DNA of 64,000 nt from positions 1,426,001 to 1,490,000 of the forward strand of contig NZ_JAIGNM010000001.1 in assembly GCF_019711495.1 (NCBI RefSeq), read 5' to 3'. The notes beneath the pieces are model-generated. The model searched no databases. It had not been told where the DNA came from and saw only the letters and a list, made by a program, of their open reading frames with translations. Position numbers and translations under genes: made by a program. Origin of the DNA: Qipengyuania xiamenensis (GTDB lineage: Bacteria > Pseudomonadota > Alphaproteobacteria > Sphingomonadales > Sphingomonadaceae). Of this stretch, positions 37,799 to 45,136 are shown piece after piece. Numbering within the stretch: the first letter of the stretch is position 1; every line of letters starts with the position of its first letter.

Positions 37799-38335
37799 CT
37801 AGTCGAGGACGGGAGGGTATTGCGGCGCGGGACCGTGATCGAGGCTCAGGCTTTCGAGCAGACGAAAGCGTTCTTCTTCCGGCATCCATTGCCAGATGTG
37901 GAGGTAGCGGCCGCCGCCGGTCTGCACCCAGCCGATCTCCTCGCCGCGCCATTCGTGGAAGGTGTGGTGCGCCTCTTCCAGCATGCCCCAGTCACCCAGC
38001 CGGCTGATGGTGCGGCTTCCCGGCACAAGCAGGCGTCGGTTCTTGTAGCCTTCCGCATCGCCGCCGGGCGCACGCCGCGCGCATTGCTTTCGCGAGTTTT
38101 CGACAATGTCTTCGGCACTGTCGTGCGGCATGCCGACGAGATCGTGCAGCATGCGGTAATCGGGATGGAGCAGTTCCGCGACGGCGTCGGGATCGCAGCC
38201 TTCGAAAAAGCCCCAGAAGAGCTGCGCGTCACTGGCCTCTATCCGCGTCGTCGCCTCTTCGAGCGCAGGCATTGCGGGCGGTTCTGCAGCAGCAGGTGCG
38301 GCCTGCGCGAGCAGGAAGGCGACGATGGCGGACAT
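37799..38335 (-). CDS. Secreted NTF2-like (DUF4440/SnoaL-type) protein
   Basis: 178 residues. A short hydrophobic N-terminus (MSAIVAFLLAQAAPAAAE) may be a signal peptide, although the usual N-terminal basic residues are missing. The body fits an NTF2-like fold: SDAQLFWGFFEGCDPDAVAELLHPDYRML is the classic opening helix-strand, then RLLVPGSRTISRLGDWGMLEEAHHTFHEW and GRYLHIWQWMPEEERFRL at the end. The ribosome binding site GGGAGAG lies inside the right-hand arm of a perfect 17-bp inverted repeat just upstream (38340-38383), so expression may be controlled through that element. Confidence 0.83.
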   Translation of the reverse strand: MSAIVAFLLAQAAPAAAEPPAMPALEEATTRIEASDAQLFWGFFEGCDPDAVAELLHPDYRMLHDLVGMPHDSAEDIVENSRKQCARRAPGGDAEGYKNRRLLVPGSRTISRLGDWGMLEEAHHTFHEWRGEEIGWVQTGGGRYLHIWQWMPEEERFRLLESLSLDHGPAPQYPPVLD

Positions 38336-38339
38336 GGTT

Positions 38340-38383
38340 CTCTCCCGTTGGTGTATCGCCTAGATAATACACCAACGGGAGAG
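38340..38383. promoter_or_regulatory. Perfect 17-bp inverted repeat covering the RBS of the NTF2-like gene
   Basis: The arms CTCTCCCGTTGGTGTAT (38340-38356) and ATACACCAACGGGAGAG (38367-38383) are exact reverse complements around a 10-base spacer. On the minus strand the second arm ends in GGGAGAG, four bases before the ATG at 38335, so folding of a read-through RNA would bury the Shine-Dalgarno sequence. A TTGACC (38384-38389, minus strand) followed 16 bases later by TATCTA is a possible promoter overlapping the arms, so the palindrome could instead be a repressor operator. It does not look like a terminator because no T run follows it on either strand. Confidence 0.7.
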
Positions 38384-38391
38384 GTCAAATA

Positions 38392-38610
38392 CTATTCCGC
38401 TGTTTCCGCTGAGGTTTCTTCAGGCGCATTGGTCATCGGCGTGTCGGGCGTATCGACGGGGACCGCATCCGGGTCCTCCTCGGTCACGATCAGTTCGCCG
38501 CCGCCAAGGTCGGTGGCGTCCGCCTCATAGGTGGTTTCCTGCTCCTGGCCACATGCGGCCAGCGCCAGCGCCGCGCCAAGCGGCAGGGCGAGATATGCGT
38601 GTTTCGTCAT
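38392..38610 (-). CDS. Small lipoprotein, unknown function
   Basis: 72 residues. Lipobox LGAALALAAC (Cys20), then a short acidic, Thr/Pro-rich mature segment of about 50 residues (DATDLGGGELIVTEEDPDAV, PVDTPDTPMTNAPEE) with no predicted fold. AGGAG lies upstream of the ATG. It sits between the DUF465 gene (26 bp upstream) and the inverted repeat. Similar tiny acidic lipoproteins are common and uncharacterised in this group. Confidence 0.75.
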   Translation of the reverse strand: MTKHAYLALPLGAALALAACGQEQETTYEADATDLGGGELIVTEEDPDAVPVDTPDTPMTNAPEETSAETAE

Positions 38611-38636
38611 GGCTCGTTTTCTCCTCTTCCGAACTG

Positions 38637-38888
38637 TCAGGCTGCGCGCGCTTTCGACACGATCGCGGTGATCTCGTCGAGCAGCGAGAGGCGCTGCTTC
38701 TTGAGCGCTTCGACCCGCTCGTCGCTGGCCGCCTCGGTCTCCGCCTCGATCCGGTGCACCTGGCGGTTCACCTCGTGATACTCGTCCGCAAGCCGCGAAT
38801 AATGCGCATCGTCCCGCTTGAGCCGCGTTATCAGATCGCGGTCGCGCTTGAAAATCGTGGTGAGTTCATTGGGCGTGTGCTGCGACAT
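38637..38888 (-). CDS. DUF465/YdcH family small coiled-coil protein
   Basis: 83 residues, nearly all helical. It has the DUF465 pattern FKRDRDLITRLKRDDAHYSR, LADEYHEVNRQVHRIE and DERVEALKKQRLSLLDEITA. The family is small, cytoplasmic and of unknown function. The ATG at 38888 is preceded by AAAGGA at eight bases; an in-frame ATG three codons earlier would overlap that site. It forms a same-strand run with the small lipoprotein gene downstream. Confidence 0.9.
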   Translation of the reverse strand: MSQHTPNELTTIFKRDRDLITRLKRDDAHYSRLADEYHEVNRQVHRIEAETEAASDERVEALKKQRLSLLDEITAIVSKARAA

Positions 38889-39007
38889 GAAGTGCATCCT
38901 TTCGGTGTGTGTTGCAGCCCTCAATAGCGCGGAGTGTACCGCCACTCCTTGCGCCAGATCAAATTGGCGAAAGAGGCTTTGCTGCGCAGCCTTGCGGGAA
39001 AGCAGCC

Positions 39008-39334
39008 TCAGGGTCCGACGTTCGGCATGCCAACGATCAGGAAGGTCACCACCAAAGCCACTCCCATCATCTGCATCGATGCGATCGTATGGAGTGAACC
39101 CGTGAACGGCTGCTTGCGAGTCTTGTGGCGAAAGGCCGCGCGTCCCGCGTAGGCAGCGGGGGTACCTCCGGCGAACGACCAGAAGAGAAGCTTGCCTTCC
39201 GAAACGCGCCAACCGCCGTTTTCTGCACGGATCTTGTCCCATCCGAACAGCAGAAAGGTCCAAAGATTCACTGCGATCAGGTAATAGGCAACATAGAGCG
39301 GCTCTATTTGTGGAAGTTGGTCGGCTGCCGTCAT
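39008..39334 (-). CDS. DUF1294 membrane protein
   Basis: 108 residues from the ATG at 39334. Two to three membrane helices contain the DUF1294 signature: YLIAVNLWTFLLFGWDKIRA, then WRVSEGKLLFWSFAGGTPAAY and RAAFRHKTRKQPF, and a final helix (MMGVALVVTFLIVGM). Function unknown. The start codon is one base from the stop of the 55-residue membrane ORF upstream (TGAGATG), so the two are translationally coupled. Confidence 0.9.
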   Translation of the reverse strand: MTAADQLPQIEPLYVAYYLIAVNLWTFLLFGWDKIRAENGGWRVSEGKLLFWSFAGGTPAAYAGRAAFRHKTRKQPFTGSLHTIASMQMMGVALVVTFLIVGMPNVGP

Positions 39335-39335
39335 C

Positions 39336-39503
39336 TCAGCGGACTGCCAGATGCCAGAGGGCAGCCACGCCAACCCCGATGAAGGGCGACAGAATCAGTA
39401 CGATCCACGGCCAGCGTTCCTGCTTCAGACGTTCGACCAAGGGAAGTCGAAGGCCGCTCTCGGTATAGATCGTTTCAGATATCTTGCGCGGTTTGTGCCC
39501 CAT
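39336..39503 (-). CDS. Small membrane protein coupled to the DUF1294 gene
   Basis: A 55-residue frame: ATG at 39503, TGA at 39336-39338. It begins GHKPRKISETIYTESGLRL, continues with a basic amphipathic part (LVERLKQERW) and ends in one membrane helix (PWIVLILSPFIGVGVAALWH). Stop and next start form TGA-G-ATG with the DUF1294 gene. Good coding character (G/C-rich third positions, a membrane helix after positive residues) supports a real gene, probably inserted N-in. It has no known family that I recognise. Confidence 0.7.
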   Translation of the reverse strand: MGHKPRKISETIYTESGLRLPLVERLKQERWPWIVLILSPFIGVGVAALWHLAVR

Positions 39504-39578
39504 CGGCTGCGCAGTTTACGTGCGAGATTGGGCGATGCAAGTGCTTGAGATGTCACCCGTCCGCGCTACCGTGCCACT

Positions 39579-40103
39579 ATGCGACACACGCCCCGCTTCG
39601 CCCGGAAACGATCCCGTAACCGCAAGCGGCGCCTCTCTTGGAGGAGCGCGCGGGTTTGGCTGCTGCTGATCGCCCTCATTGCCGGCTGGCTCCTTCTCCG
39701 CGACCGGCTGAACCCGCCCGAGCCGGTGACCACGGTGGGCTCGACCTTCCGCCTCTGCGGGACGCCCGGACCGGGCCCCTGCGTGATCGATGGGGACACT
39801 CTGGCCATCGGCAATCGCCGTGTTCGCCTCACCGGGTTTGACGCGCCGGAGATGGATGGCGCGTGCAAGCTGGAGGTTGCGAAAGCCAATCAGGCGAAGC
39901 TGGAACTTCACCGGTGGCTCGCGCGGGGCCGTTTCGAATGGACGGGCGGGACCGAGCCACCTTACGACCGTTATGGCCGCGAACTTCGCGAAGCGCGGCG
40001 GGGCGATGATATGCTGGCCGATCACATGATCGAGGCAGGCCTTGCCGCGGGCAGCGGCTGGGGCGCATCGGCGGTGGACTGGTGCAGCGGGGAAGATGCC
40101 TGA
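39579..40103 (+). CDS. Membrane-anchored thermonuclease-family (SNase-like) protein
   Basis: 174 residues. A very basic N-terminus (RHTPRFARKRSRNRKRR) is followed by one membrane helix (ARVWLLLIALIAGWLLL), then a staphylococcal-nuclease-type OB fold. This contains CVIDGDTLAIGNRRVRLTGFD, where DGDT and the first arginine match the calcium/catalytic region, then DAPE and YDRYGRELREA with the second arginine. The catalytic set Asp/Arg/Glu appears intact. The topology suggests a nuclease domain outside the cytoplasmic membrane. Degradation of extracellular or incoming DNA/RNA is a possibility, not shown. Confidence 0.88.
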   Translation: MRHTPRFARKRSRNRKRRLSWRSARVWLLLIALIAGWLLLRDRLNPPEPVTTVGSTFRLCGTPGPGPCVIDGDTLAIGNRRVRLTGFDAPEMDGACKLEVAKANQAKLELHRWLARGRFEWTGGTEPPYDRYGRELREARRGDDMLADHMIEAGLAAGSGWGASAVDWCSGEDA

Positions 40104-40133
40104 GCCTTCGCGCAATGTGATATGGATCTCCGC

Positions 40134-40646
40134 ATGACACAGGTCACAGCACCCGAATTACCGCCCGAAAGCCTGCTTGCGAGGCTGCGCGGGCCGGAAT
40201 GTTATCGCGACGCCTTCAGGGCCAGCGTGCCGGGCGACGTTTCGCTGGGCGAGCTCGTCACGGCCTTCTTCTCCAGCCGCGTCTTCCTGACCGAGCGCAT
40301 TGCGCTGCACCTCATCGGGCGCGGCGCGGGGCATGCGGAGATCGCAGCGCTCGCCGCGGGAGAAACCGAACACTTCGCCGCATGGGAAATGGAAGCGCGC
40401 GAGGAGAACGAGTTGCTGATGCACGATTTCCTCGACCAGACCTGCTGCTGGCTGGCCGTGTCCACACGCGGGCCGGACGGTGCGCTGGACGGCCCGCTCC
40501 CGGTGCCGGAGATGGGCCGGACCTTCATCTGGTTCGGCACCGGCGTGCGCGATGTCGGCGGGCCGATCATGAGCCGCCTGCAGGGCGCCCACCGCTTCTA
40601 TGCGCGGCAGTTGCTGGCGGGCGCGGCGCGAGGGCTGGCGCGCTAG
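40134..40646 (+). CDS. Conserved hypothetical protein
   Basis: 170 residues, soluble and mainly helical. Features: SLLARLRGPECYRDAFRAS, VSLGELVTAFFSSRVFLTERIALHLIG, AAGETEHFAAWEMEAREENELLMHDFLDQTCCWLAV and the C-terminal GPIMSRLQGAHRFYARQLL. The last motif (LxGxHRxYxRxLL) is seen in uncharacterised proteobacterial proteins. The ATG at 40134 is preceded by GGA at seven bases; the in-frame ATG at 40122 has no such site. It follows the nuclease gene by 30 bp. Confidence 0.75.
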   Translation: MTQVTAPELPPESLLARLRGPECYRDAFRASVPGDVSLGELVTAFFSSRVFLTERIALHLIGRGAGHAEIAALAAGETEHFAAWEMEAREENELLMHDFLDQTCCWLAVSTRGPDGALDGPLPVPEMGRTFIWFGTGVRDVGGPIMSRLQGAHRFYARQLLAGAARGLAR

Positions 40647-40652
40647 AGACGC

Positions 40653-41570
40653 TCAATCGAAGCGCGCATCGATCTCCGATTTGAGCGATGCGAAGTCCTC
40701 ATGGTCGGTCACGGGAGCAACCCGTTCGGCCCACATGGCGTCGATCGCGGCGATGACGCTTTCGGGCAGCACCTTGGCATCGCTCCCTCTGGCCTGGACC
40801 TTGGTGGAATCGCTGTCGGCGGGAATGTCGAGGTGCTCTTCCATCACCGCACAGACGAGGGCATCGTCGAACTTGTCCTTGTGGGCGTGCATGAACTCGC
40901 GCTCGGTCGCCGCGATCACCATTTCGACCACGTCATCGCCGGGATCTATACCGATGAGGTCCGCCATTTCGCGAATCATCCGGCGCTTGTTCGCGACCGC
41001 CCATTTGTAGGTCGTCAGTAGCGTGTCGGCTTCGCCGCGCCGTGCGTACCAGCTCAGGAGGTGGGTGGCATAGTCGCAGCCACCCGGCCCTCCGCCAAGC
41101 CAGAGCGGCATGAACTCCTCGAGCGACAGCGCGCCCTTCTCGACATGCCAGCCGTCGAAGAAGCGGTACATAGAGACATAGGTCTCGTGCGGATCGCGCA
41201 GGGTGACGACATAGCGCGAGCCTGCCGGAAGCCGTTCGTATTCGCGGTGCGACTTGAACCCGCGCGGCTCGGCCTTTTGCGGAGCCTCCATATCGAAATC
41301 GAGCATCGTGGCCGTGTCTTCCCACGGTACCACTCCGCTGATGTCGGTAAAGTCCATGTCCACAGCGCCGGTGGCATGGGCCATGCGTAGCTGGTGGAAC
41401 ATCTGCTGGGTGAGCGTGGTGCCGCTCTTCGCCCAGCTTGTGATGTAGACATCGGTGGGCCGGGGAGTGATCGCATGACGCGGCTGCGGCTGCGTCAGCC
41501 CCGCCAGCGCCCCCATATTCGCCCCGAATTCCTCAATACTGCGCGCGCGCCGCCCCACTCCAATAGCCAT
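40653..41570 (-). CDS. Sulfotransferase family protein
   Basis: Predicted PAPS-dependent sulfotransferase of 305 residues. The 5'-phosphosulfate loop is DVYITSWAKSGTTLTQQMF (core TSWAKSGTT at 44-52). The 3'-phosphate site is YVVTLRDPHETYVSMYRFF. The conserved helix FMPLWLGGGPGG with HLLSWYARRGEADTLLTTYK completes the cytosolic sulfotransferase layout. The acceptor is unknown; alphaproteobacterial members act on lipids, polysaccharides or small metabolites. GAGGAGGGG lies eight bases before the ATG. It borders the low-GC AbiC-like island. Confidence 0.9.
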   Translation of the reverse strand: MAIGVGRRARSIEEFGANMGALAGLTQPQPRHAITPRPTDVYITSWAKSGTTLTQQMFHQLRMAHATGAVDMDFTDISGVVPWEDTATMLDFDMEAPQKAEPRGFKSHREYERLPAGSRYVVTLRDPHETYVSMYRFFDGWHVEKGALSLEEFMPLWLGGGPGGCDYATHLLSWYARRGEADTLLTTYKWAVANKRRMIREMADLIGIDPGDDVVEMVIAATEREFMHAHKDKFDDALVCAVMEEHLDIPADSDSTKVQARGSDAKVLPESVIAAIDAMWAERVAPVTDHEDFASLKSEIDARFD

Positions 41571-41821
41571 CGGCTGCCCCTCCTCGGTTCAGGCGACCCG
41601 AGAGTTGGAGGGATGCCACGATTGGGCGGGGTTGGGAAGCTAGAGCCGTCTCCCGCCGCGCGTGCGAGGAAAAAGACCTCTGACAAATCCCAGTCCGTTG
41701 GATCGACGAAAACCTCGACTACCGCTCACCCCACTTCTTCCCGGCCACGCAGGAGATGATTATGCAAGGGCGCGAAAAGTCGGATCGCAGGGAGTTAGGT
41801 TTGCAGTGCCCAAGGGGTCCC

Positions 41822-42496
41822 TCAGTCTGTGATATTTGCGGCTTGCGATTTTTCTATATCCGACTGGAGGTCAGACGCACTCGGCCACACTTCAATCTTG
41901 TCGTCTCGAAAGGCGGTGGACTTAAAGGCAGGGCGCAGCACGGTATTCTCCCAGTGCTTTGAGTCTTTATTTCGTGAGCAATTATGAAGAAGGCTGTACT
42001 CTTCAACCAGATTTTTAAATTTCTCGCGCCCTTTTCCGACTGAACAGTTGTACATTAGAAGTGTCTGCTCGGCATCACTCATTTGAGCGCGCAATATATT
42101 CATAAAAAGTTGCTTGTTAGAACTGTTCGAATAGTGAACATATCGGACTATGTGATAAACGGTTCTAAAGTAATGAGCCAAGTCGTTTTGATATTTGTCA
42201 TGAAAACTTCTAAAGCCCTTAATTACTCGATCCTCTTGCGAGGCGCCTTTCGATCCAGCGACGGACAGTCGGAGATTTCGTAACATCCTACTGAAAGCGT
42301 CCTTACCCTCGAATTTGTCAGTATTCTTCTTGGTCTTCTTCCCATCCAAGCCAACGACGCTCTTTTTACCTTGGATATCCGTACCTGCAACTATCTGAGT
42401 TAGTTGGTCTAGGAGATTATAAAAGGTTGCCTCAAATGATTGCTCCCTTGTCTGCCCGACCGCAATCCAGGCACCAGCAGCTGCGAGAGATGCCAT
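41822..42496 (-). CDS. AbiC-like putative phage abortive infection protein, 5' end truncated
   Basis: 224 residues resembling the putAbiC family (PF16872) of phage-exclusion proteins. Features are SFEATFYNLLDQLTQIVAG, AHYFRTVYHIVRYVHYS, FMNILRAQMSDAEQTLLMYN, GREKFKNLVEEYSLLHNC. GC is visibly lower (mid-40s %) and A/T-ending codons are frequent, unlike all neighbours, which suggests horizontal transfer. The typical start of the family, GDSFGSLSAF plus a first membrane helix, is present in frame upstream, but a TAA at 42545-42547 cuts it off from an ATG at 42607. Initiation at the internal ATG (42496) has no visible Shine-Dalgarno. The gene may be decaying or may produce a shortened protein. 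Role is known only from family. Confidence 0.75.
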   Translation of the reverse strand: MASLAAAGAWIAVGQTREQSFEATFYNLLDQLTQIVAGTDIQGKKSVVGLDGKKTKKNTDKFEGKDAFSRMLRNLRLSVAGSKGASQEDRVIKGFRSFHDKYQNDLAHYFRTVYHIVRYVHYSNSSNKQLFMNILRAQMSDAEQTLLMYNCSVGKGREKFKNLVEEYSLLHNCSRNKDSKHWENTVLRPAFKSTAFRDDKIEVWPSASDLQSDIEKSQAANITD

Positions 42497-42650
42497 AAAG
42501 GCGCTTAACGATCCAAAAGAGTCACCAAACTGGGCAGCGGTATCTTAATCGGGAATATCACTCGATTGGCCCTCAACTCTTTCGTCATATGCCCCCTCTG
42601 GAGCCATGACAAAAAGAGAGATTTGAAAATAAAGTCAAATCTTTAAGGCA

Positions 42651-43709
42651 TTACTCCGCCGCGACAGCCCCTTCGCCGTCTTCGAACAGGCCCGGGCCTT
42701 CGTCTGCAGCCTCTTCCTCGTTCGCGGCCTTGGCGCTCTGGCGCTTGTCGAAGCTCGACCACACGTCGTTCCAGTTGCCCTTGGTCGCACCCTTCGAATA
42801 TTCGGTCGCGCGGGTTTCGAAGAAGTTGGCGTGCTCCACGCCGTTGAGCAGCGGGGCGAGCCAGGGTAGCGGGTGATCGTCGACCATGTAGATCGGGTCG
42901 AGGTTGAGCTGGCCGAGGCGCCAGTCGGCGATGTAGCGGATGTACTTCTTGATATCCTTCGCCGTCATGCCGGACACGGGGCCCATTTCGAAGGCGAGGT
43001 CGATGAAGTTGTCTTCCAGCCGCACCGTCTTCTGGCAGATGTCGATGATGTCTTCCTTGACCGCCTTGGTCAGGCAGTCCCGCTCGCGCACGAACTCGTG
43101 GAACATGCGGATGATGCCTTCGCAGTGGAGGCTTTCATCGCGCACCGACCAGCTGACGATCTGCCCCATGCCCTTCATCTTGTTGAAGCGCGGGAAGTTC
43201 ATCAGCATGGCGAAGCTGGCGAACAGCTGCATGCCTTCGGTGAAGGCGCCGAACATGGCGAGCGTACGGGCGATGTCTTCATCGTTGTCGACGCCGAACT
43301 GCTGCATGTAATTGTGCTTGTCGGCCATTTCCTCGTAATCGAGGAAGGCGCTGTATTCGCTTTCCGGCATGCCGATCGTGTCGAGCAGGTGGCTGTATGC
43401 CGCGATGTGCACCGTCTCCATGTTGGAGAAGGCGGTGAGCATCATCTTCACTTCGGTCGGCTTGAACACGCGGCCATATTTGTCGTGGTAGCAATCCTGC
43501 ACCTCGACGTCGGCCTGGGTGAAGAAGCGGAAGATCTGCGTAAGCAGGTTACGCTCATGCTCGGTCAGCTTCTGCGCCCAGTCGCGGCAGTCTTCTCCCA
43601 GCGGAACTTCTTCCGGCATCCAGTGGATCTGCTGCTGGCGTTTCCAGAATTCGTAGGCCCACGGGTATTCGAAGGGCTTGTAGGTCTTTCTGGCTTCGAG
43701 CAACGACAT
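42651..43709 (-). CDS. nrdB: Ribonucleotide reductase class Ia, beta subunit
   Basis: Holds the diiron-tyrosyl cofactor that starts radical chemistry in ribonucleotide reductase. In 352 residues the iron ligands are recognisable: Glu98 and His101 in NMETVHIAAYSHLL, the glutamate in FTEGMQLFASFAML, and Glu/His in VRDESLHCEG. Tyr105 is four residues after His101, the position of the radical tyrosine. The C-terminal tail is acidic and Ala-rich. There is no N-terminal ATP cone. Partner nrdA is 1.8 kb upstream on the same strand, with three other genes between. Confidence 0.97.
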   Translation of the reverse strand: MSLLEARKTYKPFEYPWAYEFWKRQQQIHWMPEEVPLGEDCRDWAQKLTEHERNLLTQIFRFFTQADVEVQDCYHDKYGRVFKPTEVKMMLTAFSNMETVHIAAYSHLLDTIGMPESEYSAFLDYEEMADKHNYMQQFGVDNDEDIARTLAMFGAFTEGMQLFASFAMLMNFPRFNKMKGMGQIVSWSVRDESLHCEGIIRMFHEFVRERDCLTKAVKEDIIDICQKTVRLEDNFIDLAFEMGPVSGMTAKDIKKYIRYIADWRLGQLNLDPIYMVDDHPLPWLAPLLNGVEHANFFETRATEYSKGATKGNWNDVWSSFDKRQSAKAANEEEAADEGPGLFEDGEGAVAAE

Positions 43710-43748
43710 CTTGTGGTCTCCGGCATCCGAGTGAACGACTCATATAGG

Positions 43749-43787
43749 GAATCATACGCCGGATTCGAAGGCAAGCAGATATGATTC
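43749..43787. promoter_or_regulatory. 8-bp inverted repeat with 31-bp centre spacing upstream of nrdB
   Basis: GAATCATA (43749-43756) and TATGATTC (43780-43787) are perfect reverse complements, centres 31 bp apart, about 40-80 bp upstream of the nrdB ATG at 43709. Three helical turns is the spacing used by paired NrdR boxes, but the flanking bases match the NrdR consensus poorly, so this is an unassigned palindromic element in the nrdB promoter region. Confidence 0.35.
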
Positions 43788-43976
43788 GGTGGGGATAAGA
43801 ACTGGGTAACTTTTTCGGGGCCCGCCTGCCTCGGCGCTTGCCCGCAAGAGTCTGCGCTTTTCCGCCCCCTAGCTCCGCGACGGGCTTACCGGGAAACCTC
43901 GAAGCCGCGCTGAATTTGCGACGAGTCGCGGAACGGGAAAGGCTCCCAAGCCGTTGGTTGTGCAAAGGAGTTATCA

Positions 43977-44327
43977 ATGTCCGATCACGCACCCGACGCC
44001 AAGCAGCAGGACCAGTCGCAGGGCGCCCGACCCGGCGACCAGCAGCAGGCGCTTCACGCACAGACGGGCGGACCGCGTCCCGAATACGACCAGTACGAGG
44101 TCAATCAGGCCGGCAGCATCAACAAGCAGGCCGACGCGCAGCAGGGCTATGGCAATGCGCGCAACAACAGCGGCCAGATGGAGCAGGATGTCGCAACCGG
44201 CGATCTCGGCAACCAGCAGCTGCACCAGGGCGATGATTTCGACGGCGATATGCAGCCGGGCGAGATTTCGCAGCGGCCCGATACGCGCGCCGCAGCCGAT
44301 GCCGACAGGCCGCTCGGCGAAAGCTGA
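43977..44327 (+). CDS. Small Gln/Asn/Asp-rich hydrophilic protein
   Basis: 116 residues without hydrophobic segments. Gln, Asp, Gly, Asn and Ala make up most of the protein (QQDQSQGARPGDQQQALHAQ, NKQADAQQGYGNARNNSGQM), so it is probably intrinsically disordered. AAGGAG is six bases before the ATG and the codon use matches the chromosome, which argues for a real gene. No known domain. Such hydrophilins are often stress- or desiccation-related, but this is only an analogy. A GC hairpin without T run follows at 44402-44427. Confidence 0.7.
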   Translation: MSDHAPDAKQQDQSQGARPGDQQQALHAQTGGPRPEYDQYEVNQAGSINKQADAQQGYGNARNNSGQMEQDVATGDLGNQQLHQGDDFDGDMQPGEISQRPDTRAAADADRPLGES

Positions 44328-44401
44328 CACGAGTTTCACAGTACGGGGCTAAGCGGATTTGTCCGGTTTTCCCCTTTTGCGGGCAAGTCTCGCAACCCCG
44401 G

Positions 44402-44427
44402 CGCCCCGCCCCTCAAAAGGCGGGGCG
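44402..44427. repeat. GC-rich hairpin
   Basis: Perfect 9-bp arms CGCCCCGCC and GGCGGGGCG around an 8-base loop. It lies 75 bp after the hydrophilic-protein gene and about 60 bp before the stop of the convergent membrane-protein gene. No uridine tract follows on either strand, so it may be an attenuated terminator or an RNA-processing stem. Confidence 0.5.
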
Positions 44428-44486
44428 TCATACGTTTGGCGCCATGTCCTTCGGTTGATAGTCGCCGATAGCCGGACGTGCAGCCG

Positions 44487-44993
44487 CTATCCGGGCTGCA
44501 TCACCTGTGTGATGTAGAGGACGAGGCAGATCGACACCACGAGGGCAAATGCGAGCCCGATCTTCGCCTCGCGCGGATAGATGGTCGGGCCGGGCGCTTC
44601 GCCCTCCTGCTCCTCCTCCCCGATGCGACCCCTGTTCGGCGCGAAGAAGGCCGCCGCAGCGACTGCCGCCGGGACCAGCGCGAGATCGTCGGCGCTCACG
44701 ACATCGACCAGCACAACGGGTAGCGCGAGCTGGAGCGCCATCTGGAAGGACGCAGAGAGGACCCGCAGGATGTCGAAAGGCTCGGGCTCTTCGTTCTGGT
44801 GCCACTGCAGCTCGCGAAGTTCGTCGGGGTGGGCACCTTCCTCGCGGCGAAGCAGCCGATCGATGCGCCACTGCCAGTAGGAATATTTGAGGTGCGGCCA
44901 GCTCTCGAGAGTCAGCGCGAACAGGAATGCGGCGAGCAGCCAGCCCCAGCTCCAGACGCTGATTTCCTCGAACAGTGCGAGAAATTCCCCCAT
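44487..44993 (-). CDS. Predicted membrane protein, unknown family
   Basis: 168 residues. The N-terminal membrane helix WSWGWLLAAFLFALTLESW is followed by a charged cytoplasmic segment (YWQWRIDRLLRREEGAHPDE). A central pair of hydrophobic segments (FQMALQLALPVVLVDVVS, LALVPAAVAAAAFFA), an acidic loop and a last helix (IGLAFALVVSICLVLYI) complete it. Four membrane segments seem likely. I do not recognise the family. It lies between the hydrophilic-protein gene and the DUF2171 gene, in the opposite direction to both. Confidence 0.7.
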   Translation of the reverse strand: MGEFLALFEEISVWSWGWLLAAFLFALTLESWPHLKYSYWQWRIDRLLRREEGAHPDELRELQWHQNEEPEPFDILRVLSASFQMALQLALPVVLVDVVSADDLALVPAAVAAAAFFAPNRGRIGEEEQEGEAPGPTIYPREAKIGLAFALVVSICLVLYITQVMQPG

Positions 44994-45136
44994 GGCAGTT
45001 CGTCTATCCGACCCCTCTCATTTTCGCCTTTCCGGCTGGGAACTCCGACCCGTGCATCAGCCTCGACGAAGCGTGGACCGATAACCGATGCCGCCCGTTG
45101 ATAGGGTATAAGCAACGCAAAACAAAAGGGTTTTAC

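Noticed and set aside
38340..38383. Inverted repeat as a rho-independent terminator
   Set aside because: No T run follows the stem on either strand and it is immediately next to a start codon.
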